A stretch of 64,000 nucleotides of DNA, taken from DAOMNO01 sp035443885. Its GTDB lineage: Bacteria > Planctomycetota > Phycisphaerae > Phycisphaerales > SM1A02. The notes beneath the pieces were generated by a model that did not search any database, was not told where the DNA came from, and worked only from the letters and a program-made list of their open reading frames with translations. How positions within the stretch are numbered: position 1 is the stretch's first letter; every line of letters starts with the position of its first letter. Shown piece by piece: positions 18,487 to 26,839 of the stretch. The position numbers were made by a program, and so were the translations under genes. The stretch lies in the NCBI GenBank assembly GCA_035443885.1, contig DAOMNO010000001.1, positions 62,001 to 126,000 of the forward strand, given 5' to 3'.

Positions 18487-18656
18487 GGTGAAGATTGCTC
18501 CATACTCACAGGGGTAGGCTGCTCTATCTGCCTGAGGTCTTGAATCATGACCGGATTCGTGTTGATGATGATCAACATCACGACGTGCATCGTGACGCTT
18601 GCGCCGATCAGCACGAAGAGAACGCCCGGCCAGACGATGCGTTTGAGCGTTTTCAT
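18483..18656 (-). CDS. Small single-helix CcoH/FixH-like membrane protein
   Basis: 57 residues. It starts at an ATG overlapping the ccoG stop (ATGA, 18653-18656) and ends overlapping the GTG of the SafE-like gene (18483-18486). A single transmembrane helix (VLFVLIGASVTMHVVMLIII) follows a basic start MKTLKRI. The position after ccoG is where ccoH/fixH lies in other bacteria, but FixH is about 150 residues with a periplasmic beta domain that is missing here. It is either a shortened CcoH or an unrelated small subunit. The two exact start/stop overlaps argue that it is translated. Confidence 0.75.
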   Translation of the reverse strand: MKTLKRIVWPGVLFVLIGASVTMHVVMLIIINTNPVMIQDLRQIEQPTPVSMEQSSP

Positions 18657-20119
18657 TGTTGCTCCATGGGTTCAACGCTGCGTGCTCCGTTAAAGGGGCC
18701 TTGCAGTCGCCATGTCAATGTTCTGATAAAACCGCCGTCATCGCTGACGACAACGTTGATCGATGATCGCCCAAAACCGGAAACAAAAACGCTTCGTGGC
18801 ACAACGATACTCACGCCGATGGTCGCCGTAGCGCCGGGCGGCAGCGTCAATGGCAGGTCGGGCGAGGTTACACGCGCATCATCGATACCTTCTACTTCTA
18901 CGCCGTACGACCGCGTGAACTGCGTGCGATTGACGATCTTCACGCGAAGGTCATTGCGCACTTCGCCTGAATCGAGCATGGTGTAGGGCGAACCACCCAT
19001 TCGCAGGAGTGTGATATTGGCGGCAGGCTGCGTGATGAGTACGACCACAAATGCTGTCGTGATAATCAGCAGCAGGAGCGGATAAAAGACCACTCGTGCA
19101 CGAAGCACTCGACTACGACCCGTCTCCATCGCTTCCTGCGAGTTGTAGCGAATCAACCCGCGCGGCCTGCCGATGCTGTCCATCACTGCATCACATGCAT
19201 CAATGCACTGCGCACAGCCGATGCACTCCATCTGCAAGCCCTTGCGAATATCGATTCCCGTGGGGCACGTCGTTACGCACATCTCGCAGTCGATGCAGTC
19301 GCCTCGCATAGGCGGAACCTGAACCAAGGCAATGTTGCCGTGTTGTGCCTTACTGCTTCGCACAGCTTTGCCACGAGGTTCGCCTCGCTTCTCGTCGTAA
19401 CCGATGATGACCGATTGACGATCGAGAAGAACTGACTGAAAGCGACCGTAGGGACACGCCACGATGCACGTCTGCTCGCGAAAGAAACAGAAGTCAAACA
19501 CCATCAAGCCCGTTACACTCATCACGAGAAGAAACGCTCGCGGATGCTCAAACGGAGACTGCATCGTCCAATCGAACAGATTGCTCGCCCCGACAAAGTA
19601 CGCCAGAAACGTGTGCGCGAGATGCAGCGAGACTAACACAAACACCACGTACTTGAGAACGGTCCGCCACGGCTTGACGTTGATCGGTCTCTTCCCTCTG
19701 GCATTTGGCGCGCCATCGAAGAGCCGTTCAATCGGGCGGTACACAAACTCCATGTACACCGTTTGCGGGCACGCCCAGCCGCACCAGACCCTGCCGAACA
19801 ACGCTGTCAGCAGGAAGATCAGTACGAACACCCCTGCCAGAAAAAGCATGAGCAGCAGCGTGTCAGTTGGCAGGAACGTTGCGCCGAAGAATGTAAACTG
19901 CCGCGCTGGCAGATCAAGCAGAATGGCGGGCTTCCCACCAATCGGTATCCACGGCAACACGTTGTATAGCACGAGCAGGAAGTACGCCACGGCCCGGCGG
20001 CGCGAGAGAAAGCGGCCCACTGAAAGGCGCGGATACAACCAACGACGGCTGCCGTCTTTGTTGAGCGTCGAAAGCACCTGCTCCGGCGCCCCCGCTGTCT
20101 TATGCGCCACAGGTGTCAT
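18653..20119 (-). CDS. ccoG: cbb3 oxidase accessory iron-sulfur protein CcoG
   Basis: 488 residues, the usual length for the CcoG/FixG/RdxA family, a membrane-bound ferredoxin implicated in Cu(II) reduction for cbb3 assembly. Visible features are an early hydrophobic helix (YFLLVLYNVLPWIPIGG), CGWACPQTVYMEFVYRPIE, several further helices, and a double ferredoxin site CIDCEMCVTTCPTGID and CIGCAQCIDACD. The C-terminal third (about 370-488) is the immunoglobulin-like domain typical of the family. It begins 6 bases after the ccoP stop and overlaps the next gene by four bases. Confidence 0.95.
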   Translation of the reverse strand: MTPVAHKTAGAPEQVLSTLNKDGSRRWLYPRLSVGRFLSRRRAVAYFLLVLYNVLPWIPIGGKPAILLDLPARQFTFFGATFLPTDTLLLMLFLAGVFVLIFLLTALFGRVWCGWACPQTVYMEFVYRPIERLFDGAPNARGKRPINVKPWRTVLKYVVFVLVSLHLAHTFLAYFVGASNLFDWTMQSPFEHPRAFLLVMSVTGLMVFDFCFFREQTCIVACPYGRFQSVLLDRQSVIIGYDEKRGEPRGKAVRSSKAQHGNIALVQVPPMRGDCIDCEMCVTTCPTGIDIRKGLQMECIGCAQCIDACDAVMDSIGRPRGLIRYNSQEAMETGRSRVLRARVVFYPLLLLIITTAFVVVLITQPAANITLLRMGGSPYTMLDSGEVRNDLRVKIVNRTQFTRSYGVEVEGIDDARVTSPDLPLTLPPGATATIGVSIVVPRSVFVSGFGRSSINVVVSDDGGFIRTLTWRLQGPFNGARSVEPMEQQ

Positions 20120-20125
20120 GCGCGA

Positions 20126-20752
20126 TCAGTTCTCCCCTTCGACAACCACGCCCAATTCCTCAAGCGTTGGCCACGGCGCAATTCTCATCCCTTCAGGTGC
20201 TTTTGGCTGAGCCGGAGTAGTGCCACGAAGCGATGCGACATACGAGGCCAGCAGAATCAACTGCGGCTCGCGAAAGCGATCGCCGAACGCAGGCATCGAC
20301 GTGCCGGGAATGCCTTGGCTGATAACACGGTAGATATCGCGCGGCACACGCACGTTCTTCCACATGTCGTCCGTCAGATTTGGCCCGACGTTTCCGCCAC
20401 CATCCGCTGCGTGGCACTGCGCACATTGTCCGCGAAAAATACCACCCATCGCGTTCATCCAGTCCTGCCGATGAACGAACGTCATGATGGTCGCATCATC
20501 AGCCCGCAAGTCGCCAAGTTGTGCAAGCTGGTTTGATACCTGCCGGGCCATCTGCGCTTCGTATCGCTCCTCGACTGTCGGACCAACGCCGATGTGGTAG
20601 TACATGAAATACAGGACTGAAAAGATGATGCTTAGCACAAACAGCCATGTCCACCAGCCGGGCAAGGGGTTGTCATACTCCTGAATGCCGTCATAGCTGT
20701 GATCGAAGAGGCGGTCGTATTCTGAGCCTACACCCGGTTGATTCTGCGTCAT
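20126..20752 (-). CDS. ccoP: cbb3 oxidase subunit III, monohaem form
   Basis: 208 residues. An N-terminal helix (WLFVLSIIFSVLYFMYYHIG) is preceded by the conserved YDGIQEYDNPLPGWW, the standard CcoP start. The periplasmic part has one c-type haem site, CAQCH, followed by GPNLTDDMW and the likely axial Met in TSMPAFGD. Most CcoP proteins are about 300 residues with two haem sites, so this one lacks a whole cytochrome domain. The gene starts at the base after the ccoQ stop and is followed by ccoG after 6 bases. Confidence 0.93.
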   Translation of the reverse strand: MTQNQPGVGSEYDRLFDHSYDGIQEYDNPLPGWWTWLFVLSIIFSVLYFMYYHIGVGPTVEERYEAQMARQVSNQLAQLGDLRADDATIMTFVHRQDWMNAMGGIFRGQCAQCHAADGGGNVGPNLTDDMWKNVRVPRDIYRVISQGIPGTSMPAFGDRFREPQLILLASYVASLRGTTPAQPKAPEGMRIAPWPTLEELGVVVEGEN

Positions 20753-20956
20753 TCAGCTTCTCCTTTCGCCGATAGCCTTACGCGGTGTCGCCACGCGATC
20801 ATCTTCCAACGGGATTCGCGCTGCACGATTGAACGTGCCTCGCTTTGCAAGGAGCACTCGCACCAACATCACCAGAAACACACCGACGAAGATCAACAGC
20901 GCGACCTCGATCCACGTCAGGCTGCTAAGCCACGCTTGCATTGCGAATATCGTCAC
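20753..20956 (-). CDS. ccoQ: cbb3 oxidase small subunit CcoQ-like
   Basis: 67 residues with one transmembrane helix (WIEVALLIFVGVFLVMLVRVL) and a basic cytoplasmic tail ending ERRS. The position between ccoO and ccoP, the ATGA overlap with the ccoNO stop (20953-20956) and the size all fit CcoQ, a small stabilising subunit. Sequence conservation of CcoQ is low in general, so the name rests mainly on context. Confidence 0.85.
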   Translation of the reverse strand: MTIFAMQAWLSSLTWIEVALLIFVGVFLVMLVRVLLAKRGTFNRAARIPLEDDRVATPRKAIGERRS

Positions 20957-23253
20957 TCCTGCACCTCCTCTGCCGTCGCGTAGCGATCGATACCGAGCCG
21001 CTGCAGATACGCTACGAGTGCAACCATCTTGCTGCGATCAAGTCCCTGTGGTGCAGCATCGGCACCGTCCTGCTCGATGATTTCCTGAAGAATGCGGTTC
21101 GCTTGCACCCGCGCAAGATCGGCTCCTGCACGAATCTCTTCTTCCGAATATGGCACGCCAAGCGTTACCATGGCACGCATACGCGAAGGAATGGCGTCAA
21201 AGTCCAGTTGCTCTGTCATCAAGTGCGGGTAGTTCGGCATGATCGAACCCGGCACGACGGACTTCGGCTCAATGAGGTGCCGAATGTGCCAGGTGTGCGA
21301 GAGCTTGCCGCCCACGCGATGCAGGTCTGGCCCGATTCGACGCGAACCCCACTGGAATGGTCGGTCGTACACAAATTCACCGCCCAACGAGTACTCGCCG
21401 TATCGCTCAGTTTCGGCGTACAGCGGCCGAATCATCTGAGAATGGCAGTTGTAACAACCTTCCGCCACGTAGATGTCGCGGCCGATCAGCTCCAGCGGCG
21501 TGTATGGTCTCACAGTAGGAATCGTTACAACATTCGACTTGATCGCAAAGGTCGGCACGATCTCAAAGAGCGACGCGGAGACCACTGCAATGATCGTCCA
21601 GATCGTGAACTTCAGCGGCAACCTCTCCCAGTTACGGTGCCATTGCATCTGGTTGAAGACATCAAGCTTCTTCGCAAAGTCCGTCACCTGAGCCGACTGC
21701 AAACGAGATGGTGACATCGGCGGATCAACAAAATCCGGCACCAGCGGCGGAGCCTCGATGATCGGCTCGTCATACGTGGCCGGCCTTGCTCGCCATGTCA
21801 TGTACAGATTCGCAGCACATAGGCACGCCCCCGCAAGGTACAGCGATCCACCCAGCACGCGCACCCAATAGAACGGCATGAGCTTCGTTACCGTTTCTAC
21901 AAAATCGGGATACGCCAGCATGCCCTTTGAGTCGAAGCCCAGCCACATTAGACCCTGCGTGATACCTGCCCAGTAGATCGGAATGATGTAGAGCAGGATG
22001 CCGATGGTGGCGATCCAGAAATGTGTGGACATCAGCCGAGGGGACCACATCGGCGCTTGGAACAACCTCGGCAGAAGCCAGTAGATCATGCCAAAGACCA
22101 TGAAGCCGACCCACCCCAGCGCACCCGAATGGACATGCGCAATCGTCCAATCTGTGTAGTGAGAGAGTGCATTGACGGACTTGATCGACAGCATCGGTCC
22201 TTCGAACGTCGCCATGCCATAGAACGTGATGCCGACGACATAGAACTTGAGAATCGGATCGGCTGCCACTTTATGCCATGCGCCGCGCAGCGTAAGCAGA
22301 CCGTTGATCATGCCGCCCCAGCTAGGCATCCACAGCATGAGCGAGAACAACATGCCGAGCGTGGATGCCCATGCAGGCAATGACGTGTAGTGCAGATGGT
22401 GCGGACCAGCCCAGATGTAAATGAATACGATCGACCAGAAGTGAATGATCGAAAGCCGATAGGAGAACACCGGCCTGTTCGCTGCCTTGGGCAGGAAGTA
22501 GTACATCAGCCCCAGGAATGGCGTCGTGAGGAAGAAGGCCACGGCATTGTGGCCGTACCACCATTGCATGAAAGCATCCTGCACGCCTGCATAGACCGAG
22601 TAGCTCTTCCACAGCGAAGCGGGGACGACAAGGTTGTTGAAGACGTGCAAGACAGTAATGGCGACGATCGTCGCGATGTAAAACCATAATGCAACATACA
22701 GATGTCGCTCGCGCCTCACCTTGAGCGTTGCGAAGAAGTTCCACGCGAACGTAAGCCATACCACCGCGATCGCGATGTCGATTGGCCATTCGAGTTCAGC
22801 GTATTCCTTGCTCTGCGTGATGCCCAGCGGCAGCGTGATCGCCGCTGACACGATGATCGCCTGCCATCCCCAGAAGTGAACCGCGCTCAGCTTGTCCGAC
22901 CACATGCGAGCTTTGCACAGCCGCTGCGTCGAGTAATAGACGGCCGCGAAGATCGCATTGCCTGCAAAAGCGAAAATGACCGCATTCGTGTGCAGCGGTC
23001 TCAGGCGGCCGAACGTGAGATATGGCTGGTCCATCCACGCCAGCCACTTCGGATCAATCGGCAACGCGGGCAGCACAAGTTGCAGCGCGATGACAACGCC
23101 GACCAACATGCCAACGATGCCCCACAGGATCGTCGCGAAAACGAATTTTCGAACGATCGCATCGTCATAACTGAAACGGTCCAGTTGCGGTGCTGCTGTC
23201 AACGATTGAGGCTGAAACTCTCCGGGGCGTACGGATGTCGCCTTGTCGCTCAT
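20953..23253 (-). CDS. ccoNO: Fused cbb3 oxidase subunits I and II (CcoN-CcoO)
   Basis: 766 residues from the ATG at 23253, which follows GGAGAG; the frame runs on to 23709, but that part has no family similarity. Residues 1 to about 510 are CcoN, the haem-copper catalytic subunit, with RLRPLHTNAVIFAFAGNAIF, WWYGHNAVAF and HYTDWTIAHVHSGALGWVG. After a linker with MSPSRLQSAQVTDFAKKLD comes CcoO: its anchor helix at about 549-567 and haem site CYNCH at 600-604, then GPDLHRVGGK and the Met ligand region PGSIMPNYPHL. The fusion is in frame and undisturbed. It reduces O2 to water with high affinity, taking electrons through CcoO and CcoP. Confidence 0.95.
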   Translation of the reverse strand: MSDKATSVRPGEFQPQSLTAAPQLDRFSYDDAIVRKFVFATILWGIVGMLVGVVIALQLVLPALPIDPKWLAWMDQPYLTFGRLRPLHTNAVIFAFAGNAIFAAVYYSTQRLCKARMWSDKLSAVHFWGWQAIIVSAAITLPLGITQSKEYAELEWPIDIAIAVVWLTFAWNFFATLKVRRERHLYVALWFYIATIVAITVLHVFNNLVVPASLWKSYSVYAGVQDAFMQWWYGHNAVAFFLTTPFLGLMYYFLPKAANRPVFSYRLSIIHFWSIVFIYIWAGPHHLHYTSLPAWASTLGMLFSLMLWMPSWGGMINGLLTLRGAWHKVAADPILKFYVVGITFYGMATFEGPMLSIKSVNALSHYTDWTIAHVHSGALGWVGFMVFGMIYWLLPRLFQAPMWSPRLMSTHFWIATIGILLYIIPIYWAGITQGLMWLGFDSKGMLAYPDFVETVTKLMPFYWVRVLGGSLYLAGACLCAANLYMTWRARPATYDEPIIEAPPLVPDFVDPPMSPSRLQSAQVTDFAKKLDVFNQMQWHRNWERLPLKFTIWTIIAVVSASLFEIVPTFAIKSNVVTIPTVRPYTPLELIGRDIYVAEGCYNCHSQMIRPLYAETERYGEYSLGGEFVYDRPFQWGSRRIGPDLHRVGGKLSHTWHIRHLIEPKSVVPGSIMPNYPHLMTEQLDFDAIPSRMRAMVTLGVPYSEEEIRAGADLARVQANRILQEIIEQDGADAAPQGLDRSKMVALVAYLQRLGIDRYATAEEVQE

Positions 23254-23506
23254 ACGGTCTCTCCTGACATGCACTGTGGCCGCCGCACCATGCTTGGCAG
23301 GCCCTTCGACGAGATGGGGAATTGTCCTCGGCGCGTTCAACCTGCCTAGGGGAAAACCGCCCCGAAACTGCAAGCCGAAGGATCCGCCAGAACAAGGCAG
23401 ATTTCCCATAGCGATCCACACCGGTTTGACGACGATCTTCATGTTCATTGGACAGGAGCGAGGCACCGCTACAACACATGACCACTCTTTCCGAAAGGAG
23501 ATCGCC

Positions 23507-24850
23507 ATGCTTGAAACTTTTGCTTGTGCACGCAAAGAGACGCTTGTTGCGTGCGTGCTGACCGGGATGCTGGCAGCGACCAGTGCCGCAAGCAGCTCGC
23601 CGGATGACACCGTTGACCGCATCGCCGCGCTGGAGATGGAAGTGCTGCGGCTGCGGCAGCAGATCGGAACGGACTGGTTGACTGAGGCTCGTGCGCAGGA
23701 GATTCGCACACTGGTTCATGATGTGCTCGCTGATGCCGACACCCGCGCGAGCCTGCTCGGCACGGGCATGAACGCAGGGTGGGACGAGGGCTTCTTCATC
23801 GGCAGCGCAGATGGCAACTTCCGGCTGAGAGTCGGCGGCAACATTCAGTTCCGTTACGTATTCAACCACCAGAACGGAAGCCCGGTGGACAACAACCGCG
23901 GCGGCTTCGAGAACACTCGTACACAGCTCATCTTCACCGGCCACGTCGTCAACCCGAACTGGGTTTATCGTGTGCAGGGCAACTTCTCACGCACCAATGG
24001 CACGTTCAATCTTGAGGATGCGTACATCGGCTATGTCTTCGGCAATGGCTGGACGTTCCTCGCCGGGCAGTTTCGAGTGCCGATGTTGCGTGAGTTCCTT
24101 GTGGTCGAACCGCATCAGCAGGCCGTAAGCCGCTCACTTGTTCATCAGGAGTTCACCGCGGGACGAACCCAGGGTGTCGCACTGGATTACCGTGGGGAGC
24201 GCTTCCACTTCACCGGCGGCTTTACGGACGGGCATCCCGCAACCGGCGGCTTCAACGCCCCCGCCTTGATGCGCGATACGGAATTCTCGCTGACAGCCCG
24301 CCTTCAGGGCCTGCTTGCTGGCAACTGGAACCAGTTCGCCGATTTCGCCAGTTGGCGCGGCGATGAATTCGGCGCACTGCTCGGCGGCGCGGTCCATTAT
24401 CAGAAGGGTGAGTATGGAACCATCCACAACGAGCTGGAAGTGCTGCAGTGGACCGTTGACCTCTCGCTTCAGTTTGGCGGATTCAACATCTTTGCCTATG
24501 TCGTCGGGCGACATCTCGACGCACCCGGCATGAGCCTTGATCAGTTCGGTGCGGTTGTGCAGGGTGGTCTGTTCATCACTGATGACTGGGAAGTTTTCGC
24601 ACGCTATGAATGGGGCGACGATGACATGACCAGCCCTAACCTCAGCGTGATTACCGTCGGCGCCAATCGGTTCTTCGCGCGGCATCGAATCAAGTGGTCC
24701 ACTGATGTCGGCTTCGGCCTGAAGCGCGTCGCCAGCACATGGGGCGATGGCTTCATCGGTTCAGGTGGCGATCTTGTCGGCTGGCGCACTGACGCCCCCA
24801 GCAAGAAGGGGCAGGTTGTGGTTCGCACACAGCTCCAACTGCTCTTCTGA
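23507..24850 (+). CDS. Outer-membrane porin (OprP/phosphate-selective porin-like)
   Basis: 447 residues from the ATG at 23507, just after GAAAGGAG; the longer frame from 23243 has no support. A signal-like start (LVACVLTGMLAATSAASS) is followed by a short coiled coil (VDRIAALEMEVLRLRQQIG), as in trimeric porins of planctomycetes. Alternating strands then run to the end (FRLRVGGNIQFRY, NWVYRVQGNF, and the last residues VVVRTQLQLLF, ending in Phe as outer-membrane barrels do). The substrate is not known. It is divergent from ccoNO with about 250 bases between starts and is closed by a strong terminator. Confidence 0.85.
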   Translation: MLETFACARKETLVACVLTGMLAATSAASSSPDDTVDRIAALEMEVLRLRQQIGTDWLTEARAQEIRTLVHDVLADADTRASLLGTGMNAGWDEGFFIGSADGNFRLRVGGNIQFRYVFNHQNGSPVDNNRGGFENTRTQLIFTGHVVNPNWVYRVQGNFSRTNGTFNLEDAYIGYVFGNGWTFLAGQFRVPMLREFLVVEPHQQAVSRSLVHQEFTAGRTQGVALDYRGERFHFTGGFTDGHPATGGFNAPALMRDTEFSLTARLQGLLAGNWNQFADFASWRGDEFGALLGGAVHYQKGEYGTIHNELEVLQWTVDLSLQFGGFNIFAYVVGRHLDAPGMSLDQFGAVVQGGLFITDDWEVFARYEWGDDDMTSPNLSVITVGANRFFARHRIKWSTDVGFGLKRVASTWGDGFIGSGGDLVGWRTDAPSKKGQVVVRTQLQLLF

Positions 24851-24874
24851 TTCATATGTATGGCCCATGTCGAA

Positions 24875-24904
24875 AGCGGTCGGCCCCCTGGGTCGGCCGC
24901 TTTT
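24875..24904 (+). terminator. Rho-independent terminator after the porin gene
   Basis: An 11-bp stem with two G-U pairs, AGCGGTCGGCC (24875-24885) with GGTCGGCCGCT (24891-24901), has a 5-base loop and ends in TTTT. It lies 24 bases after the stop. Confidence 0.85.
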
Positions 24905-25172
24905 GCTTCATCGCAGAGGTGCTGCCACCGTTACCTTCATCTTTACAGTACTACCATTGCGCTTGCCGCAATGCGAACGCAATCTGCTGGTCCGTAAACC
25001 TCGACTTCTTCATCGCACTGGCCTCGATACAGAGGCCGGACTCTCACCGCAAGACTCTCATTCCGATCGGATCACGATTCGGGTTTGAGCGCACAGGTTT
25101 GAGCGGAACTCACAACCTGGGGATGAGATAGCACACGGACTGCAACGATCACCAAACGCTCGCACCATGCGC
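24905..25172. other. Gene-free stretch between porin and tyrosine phenol-lyase genes
   Basis: The 322 bases between the two convergent stops hold the porin terminator and then about 270 bases in which I see no coding frame with family resemblance, no repeat and no good hairpin with a T-run for the minus-strand gene. Confidence 0.5.
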
Positions 25173-26570
25173 CTACGGCTGATGCGCCAACTGAGTTCGC
25201 TCCAGCGACTGACGATGCGATCTGGAATCTTTGTTCACCGGCTCAAATCTGGCCTGGAAGAATCGCAGCAGCTTCGGTTCGTAGGTGAACCGCAGGCCAC
25301 CGATTGCTTCGCGATGCTCATATAGGTCGATGATCGACTCCGCAGTAACATCCATGTGCGCCTGCGTATAAACACGGCGAGGAATCGTCAGCCTGATGAG
25401 TTCCAAGCTCGGAAAAACGTTCTCGCCAGTATCGGGGTCTCTCCCGCAGGATACAGCGCCTCGTTCCATCGCGCGGACGCCTGAATCGACATACAACGCA
25501 GCAGCCAACGCCTGAGCAGGAAACTCTTCTCTTGGAATGTGAGGCAGAAATCGCTGGGCGTTGATGAACACCCCATGCCCGCCGGTTGGCCGCACAATGG
25601 GAATGCCCTCGCGAAGCAACCGATCTGCCAGATACTCCACTTGGCCGACGCGCGCATGAATGTGCGCTTCCTGAACTGACTCAGCTATTCCGATCGCCAT
25701 GGCTTCCATATCACGACCGGCCAGCCCACCGTAGGTATGAAGTCCTTCGTACAGCACGACCATGTTGCGTGCCTGCTCCGCAAGATCATCATCGTTGAGC
25801 AGCAGCAGGCCGCCGATGTTGACCAGGCAATCCTTCTTGGCGGAGATCGTTGCACCGTCTGCGTATGAGCACAACTCGCGAAGAATCGCTGCGATCGTAT
25901 GATTCTGATACCCGGCTTCTCGTTGCTTGATGAACCATGCATTTTCCACCGCGCGGGTTGCATCGAGAAAGACCTTGATGCCATGACGATGGCACAGCTC
26001 GCATACCTCGCGAATGTTCTTCATGCTGCACGGCTGGCCGCCGGCCATATTGACGTTCGTCTCAAGCGAAAGATACGAGATGCGCGATGCGCCAACCTGC
26101 TGGATCAGCACGTTCATCTTGCCGAGATCAACGTTGCCCTTGAATGGGTATGTGCTGTCCGCATCATGCGCTTCATCGATGATCACATCAACGAAGCGGC
26201 CGCCTGCGAGTTCCTGATGCGCTTTGGTCGTGGTGAAATACATATTGCCCGGAACATAGTCCCCCGGCTTGATGCACAGTCGGCTGAGAATGTGCTCCGC
26301 GCCGCGCCCCTGATGCGTCGGGATGACATGCTTGAACCCATAGTGCTTTCGTGCTGCGTCTTCGAGATGATAAAAGTTCGCTGAGCCTGCATAAGCCTCG
26401 TCGCCCAGCATCATCCCCGCCCATTGTCGATCGCTCATGGCTGTCGTGCCCGAATCCGTCAATAGATCAATGTAGACATCTTGAGAGCGCAACAGAAATG
26501 TGTTAAACCCAGCCTCCTCAATTGCACGGTCACGATGCTCACGCGTCGTCATATGCAGCGGCTCGACCAT
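25173..26570 (-). CDS. tpl: Tyrosine phenol-lyase / tryptophanase family enzyme, probable tyrosine phenol-lyase
   Basis: A PLP-dependent beta-eliminating lyase of 465 residues from the ATG at 26570. It carries the family core IDLLTDSGTTAMSDRQWAGM, GDEAYAGS, PTHQGRGAE and the PLP lysine in SAKKDCLVNIGG. Three features favour tyrosine phenol-lyase over tryptophanase: GNMYFTTTKAHQE, the Arg in VRAMERG (tryptophanase has an aliphatic residue) and the Phe in FQARFEP. The product would then be phenol, pyruvate and ammonia from tyrosine. The conserved N-terminal AEPYKIK motif is encoded upstream of this ATG, in frame, behind a TGA at 26604-26606; see the separate entry. No ribosome site precedes the ATG at 26570. 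Confidence 0.85.
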   Translation of the reverse strand: MVEPLHMTTREHRDRAIEEAGFNTFLLRSQDVYIDLLTDSGTTAMSDRQWAGMMLGDEAYAGSANFYHLEDAARKHYGFKHVIPTHQGRGAEHILSRLCIKPGDYVPGNMYFTTTKAHQELAGGRFVDVIIDEAHDADSTYPFKGNVDLGKMNVLIQQVGASRISYLSLETNVNMAGGQPCSMKNIREVCELCHRHGIKVFLDATRAVENAWFIKQREAGYQNHTIAAILRELCSYADGATISAKKDCLVNIGGLLLLNDDDLAEQARNMVVLYEGLHTYGGLAGRDMEAMAIGIAESVQEAHIHARVGQVEYLADRLLREGIPIVRPTGGHGVFINAQRFLPHIPREEFPAQALAAALYVDSGVRAMERGAVSCGRDPDTGENVFPSLELIRLTIPRRVYTQAHMDVTAESIIDLYEHREAIGGLRFTYEPKLLRFFQARFEPVNKDSRSHRQSLERTQLAHQP

Positions 26571-26600
26571 CTTGATCTTGTACGGTTCAGCCCAAGAACG

Positions 26601-26624
26601 TCGTCACATGGCAAATGCCTTCCT
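26601..26624 (-). promoter_or_regulatory. Ribosome site and ATG followed at once by TGA in the tpl frame
   Basis: On the minus strand AGGAAGG (26624-26618) is followed after 8 bases by ATG (26609-26607) and directly by TGA (26606-26604). Past the TGA the same frame reads RRSWAEPYKIK and runs into the annotated tpl frame. The AEP-aromatic-K/R-IK motif is conserved at the N-terminus of this enzyme family. This looks like the ancestral start with a stop as second codon. It could be a nonsense mutation, a sequence error, or a reinitiation device. Confidence 0.7.
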
Positions 26625-26839
26625 GTCAGCAACCAACGAAAGAGATCCCCTCGAAGCGAGCGGCACGAACTCAATAAGCCATTGTCGAAGCTCGCTTCAA
26701 TTGTGCTATGGGAAAACCACCTTGTTCTCTGCTCAGTACCAGTACGTCAGTAAAAGAAACAGAACCTGCACGTCCACCTTCTCGTCACTGTTGAGACCGC
26801 GGAGCAAGGCAACCACATGCCGTGCTCCGCTGTAGCTAG

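Noticed and set aside
23254..23709. N-terminal extension of the ccoNO frame by about 150 residues
   Set aside because: It overlaps the porin 5' region, shows no family likeness, and a good ribosome site precedes the ATG at 23253.
25173..26570. Calling the lyase tryptophanase (tnaA)
   Set aside because: The segments YFTTT, VRAMERG and ARFEP match tyrosine phenol-lyase at the positions that separate the two enzymes, so tyrosine phenol-lyase is preferred, though not proven.
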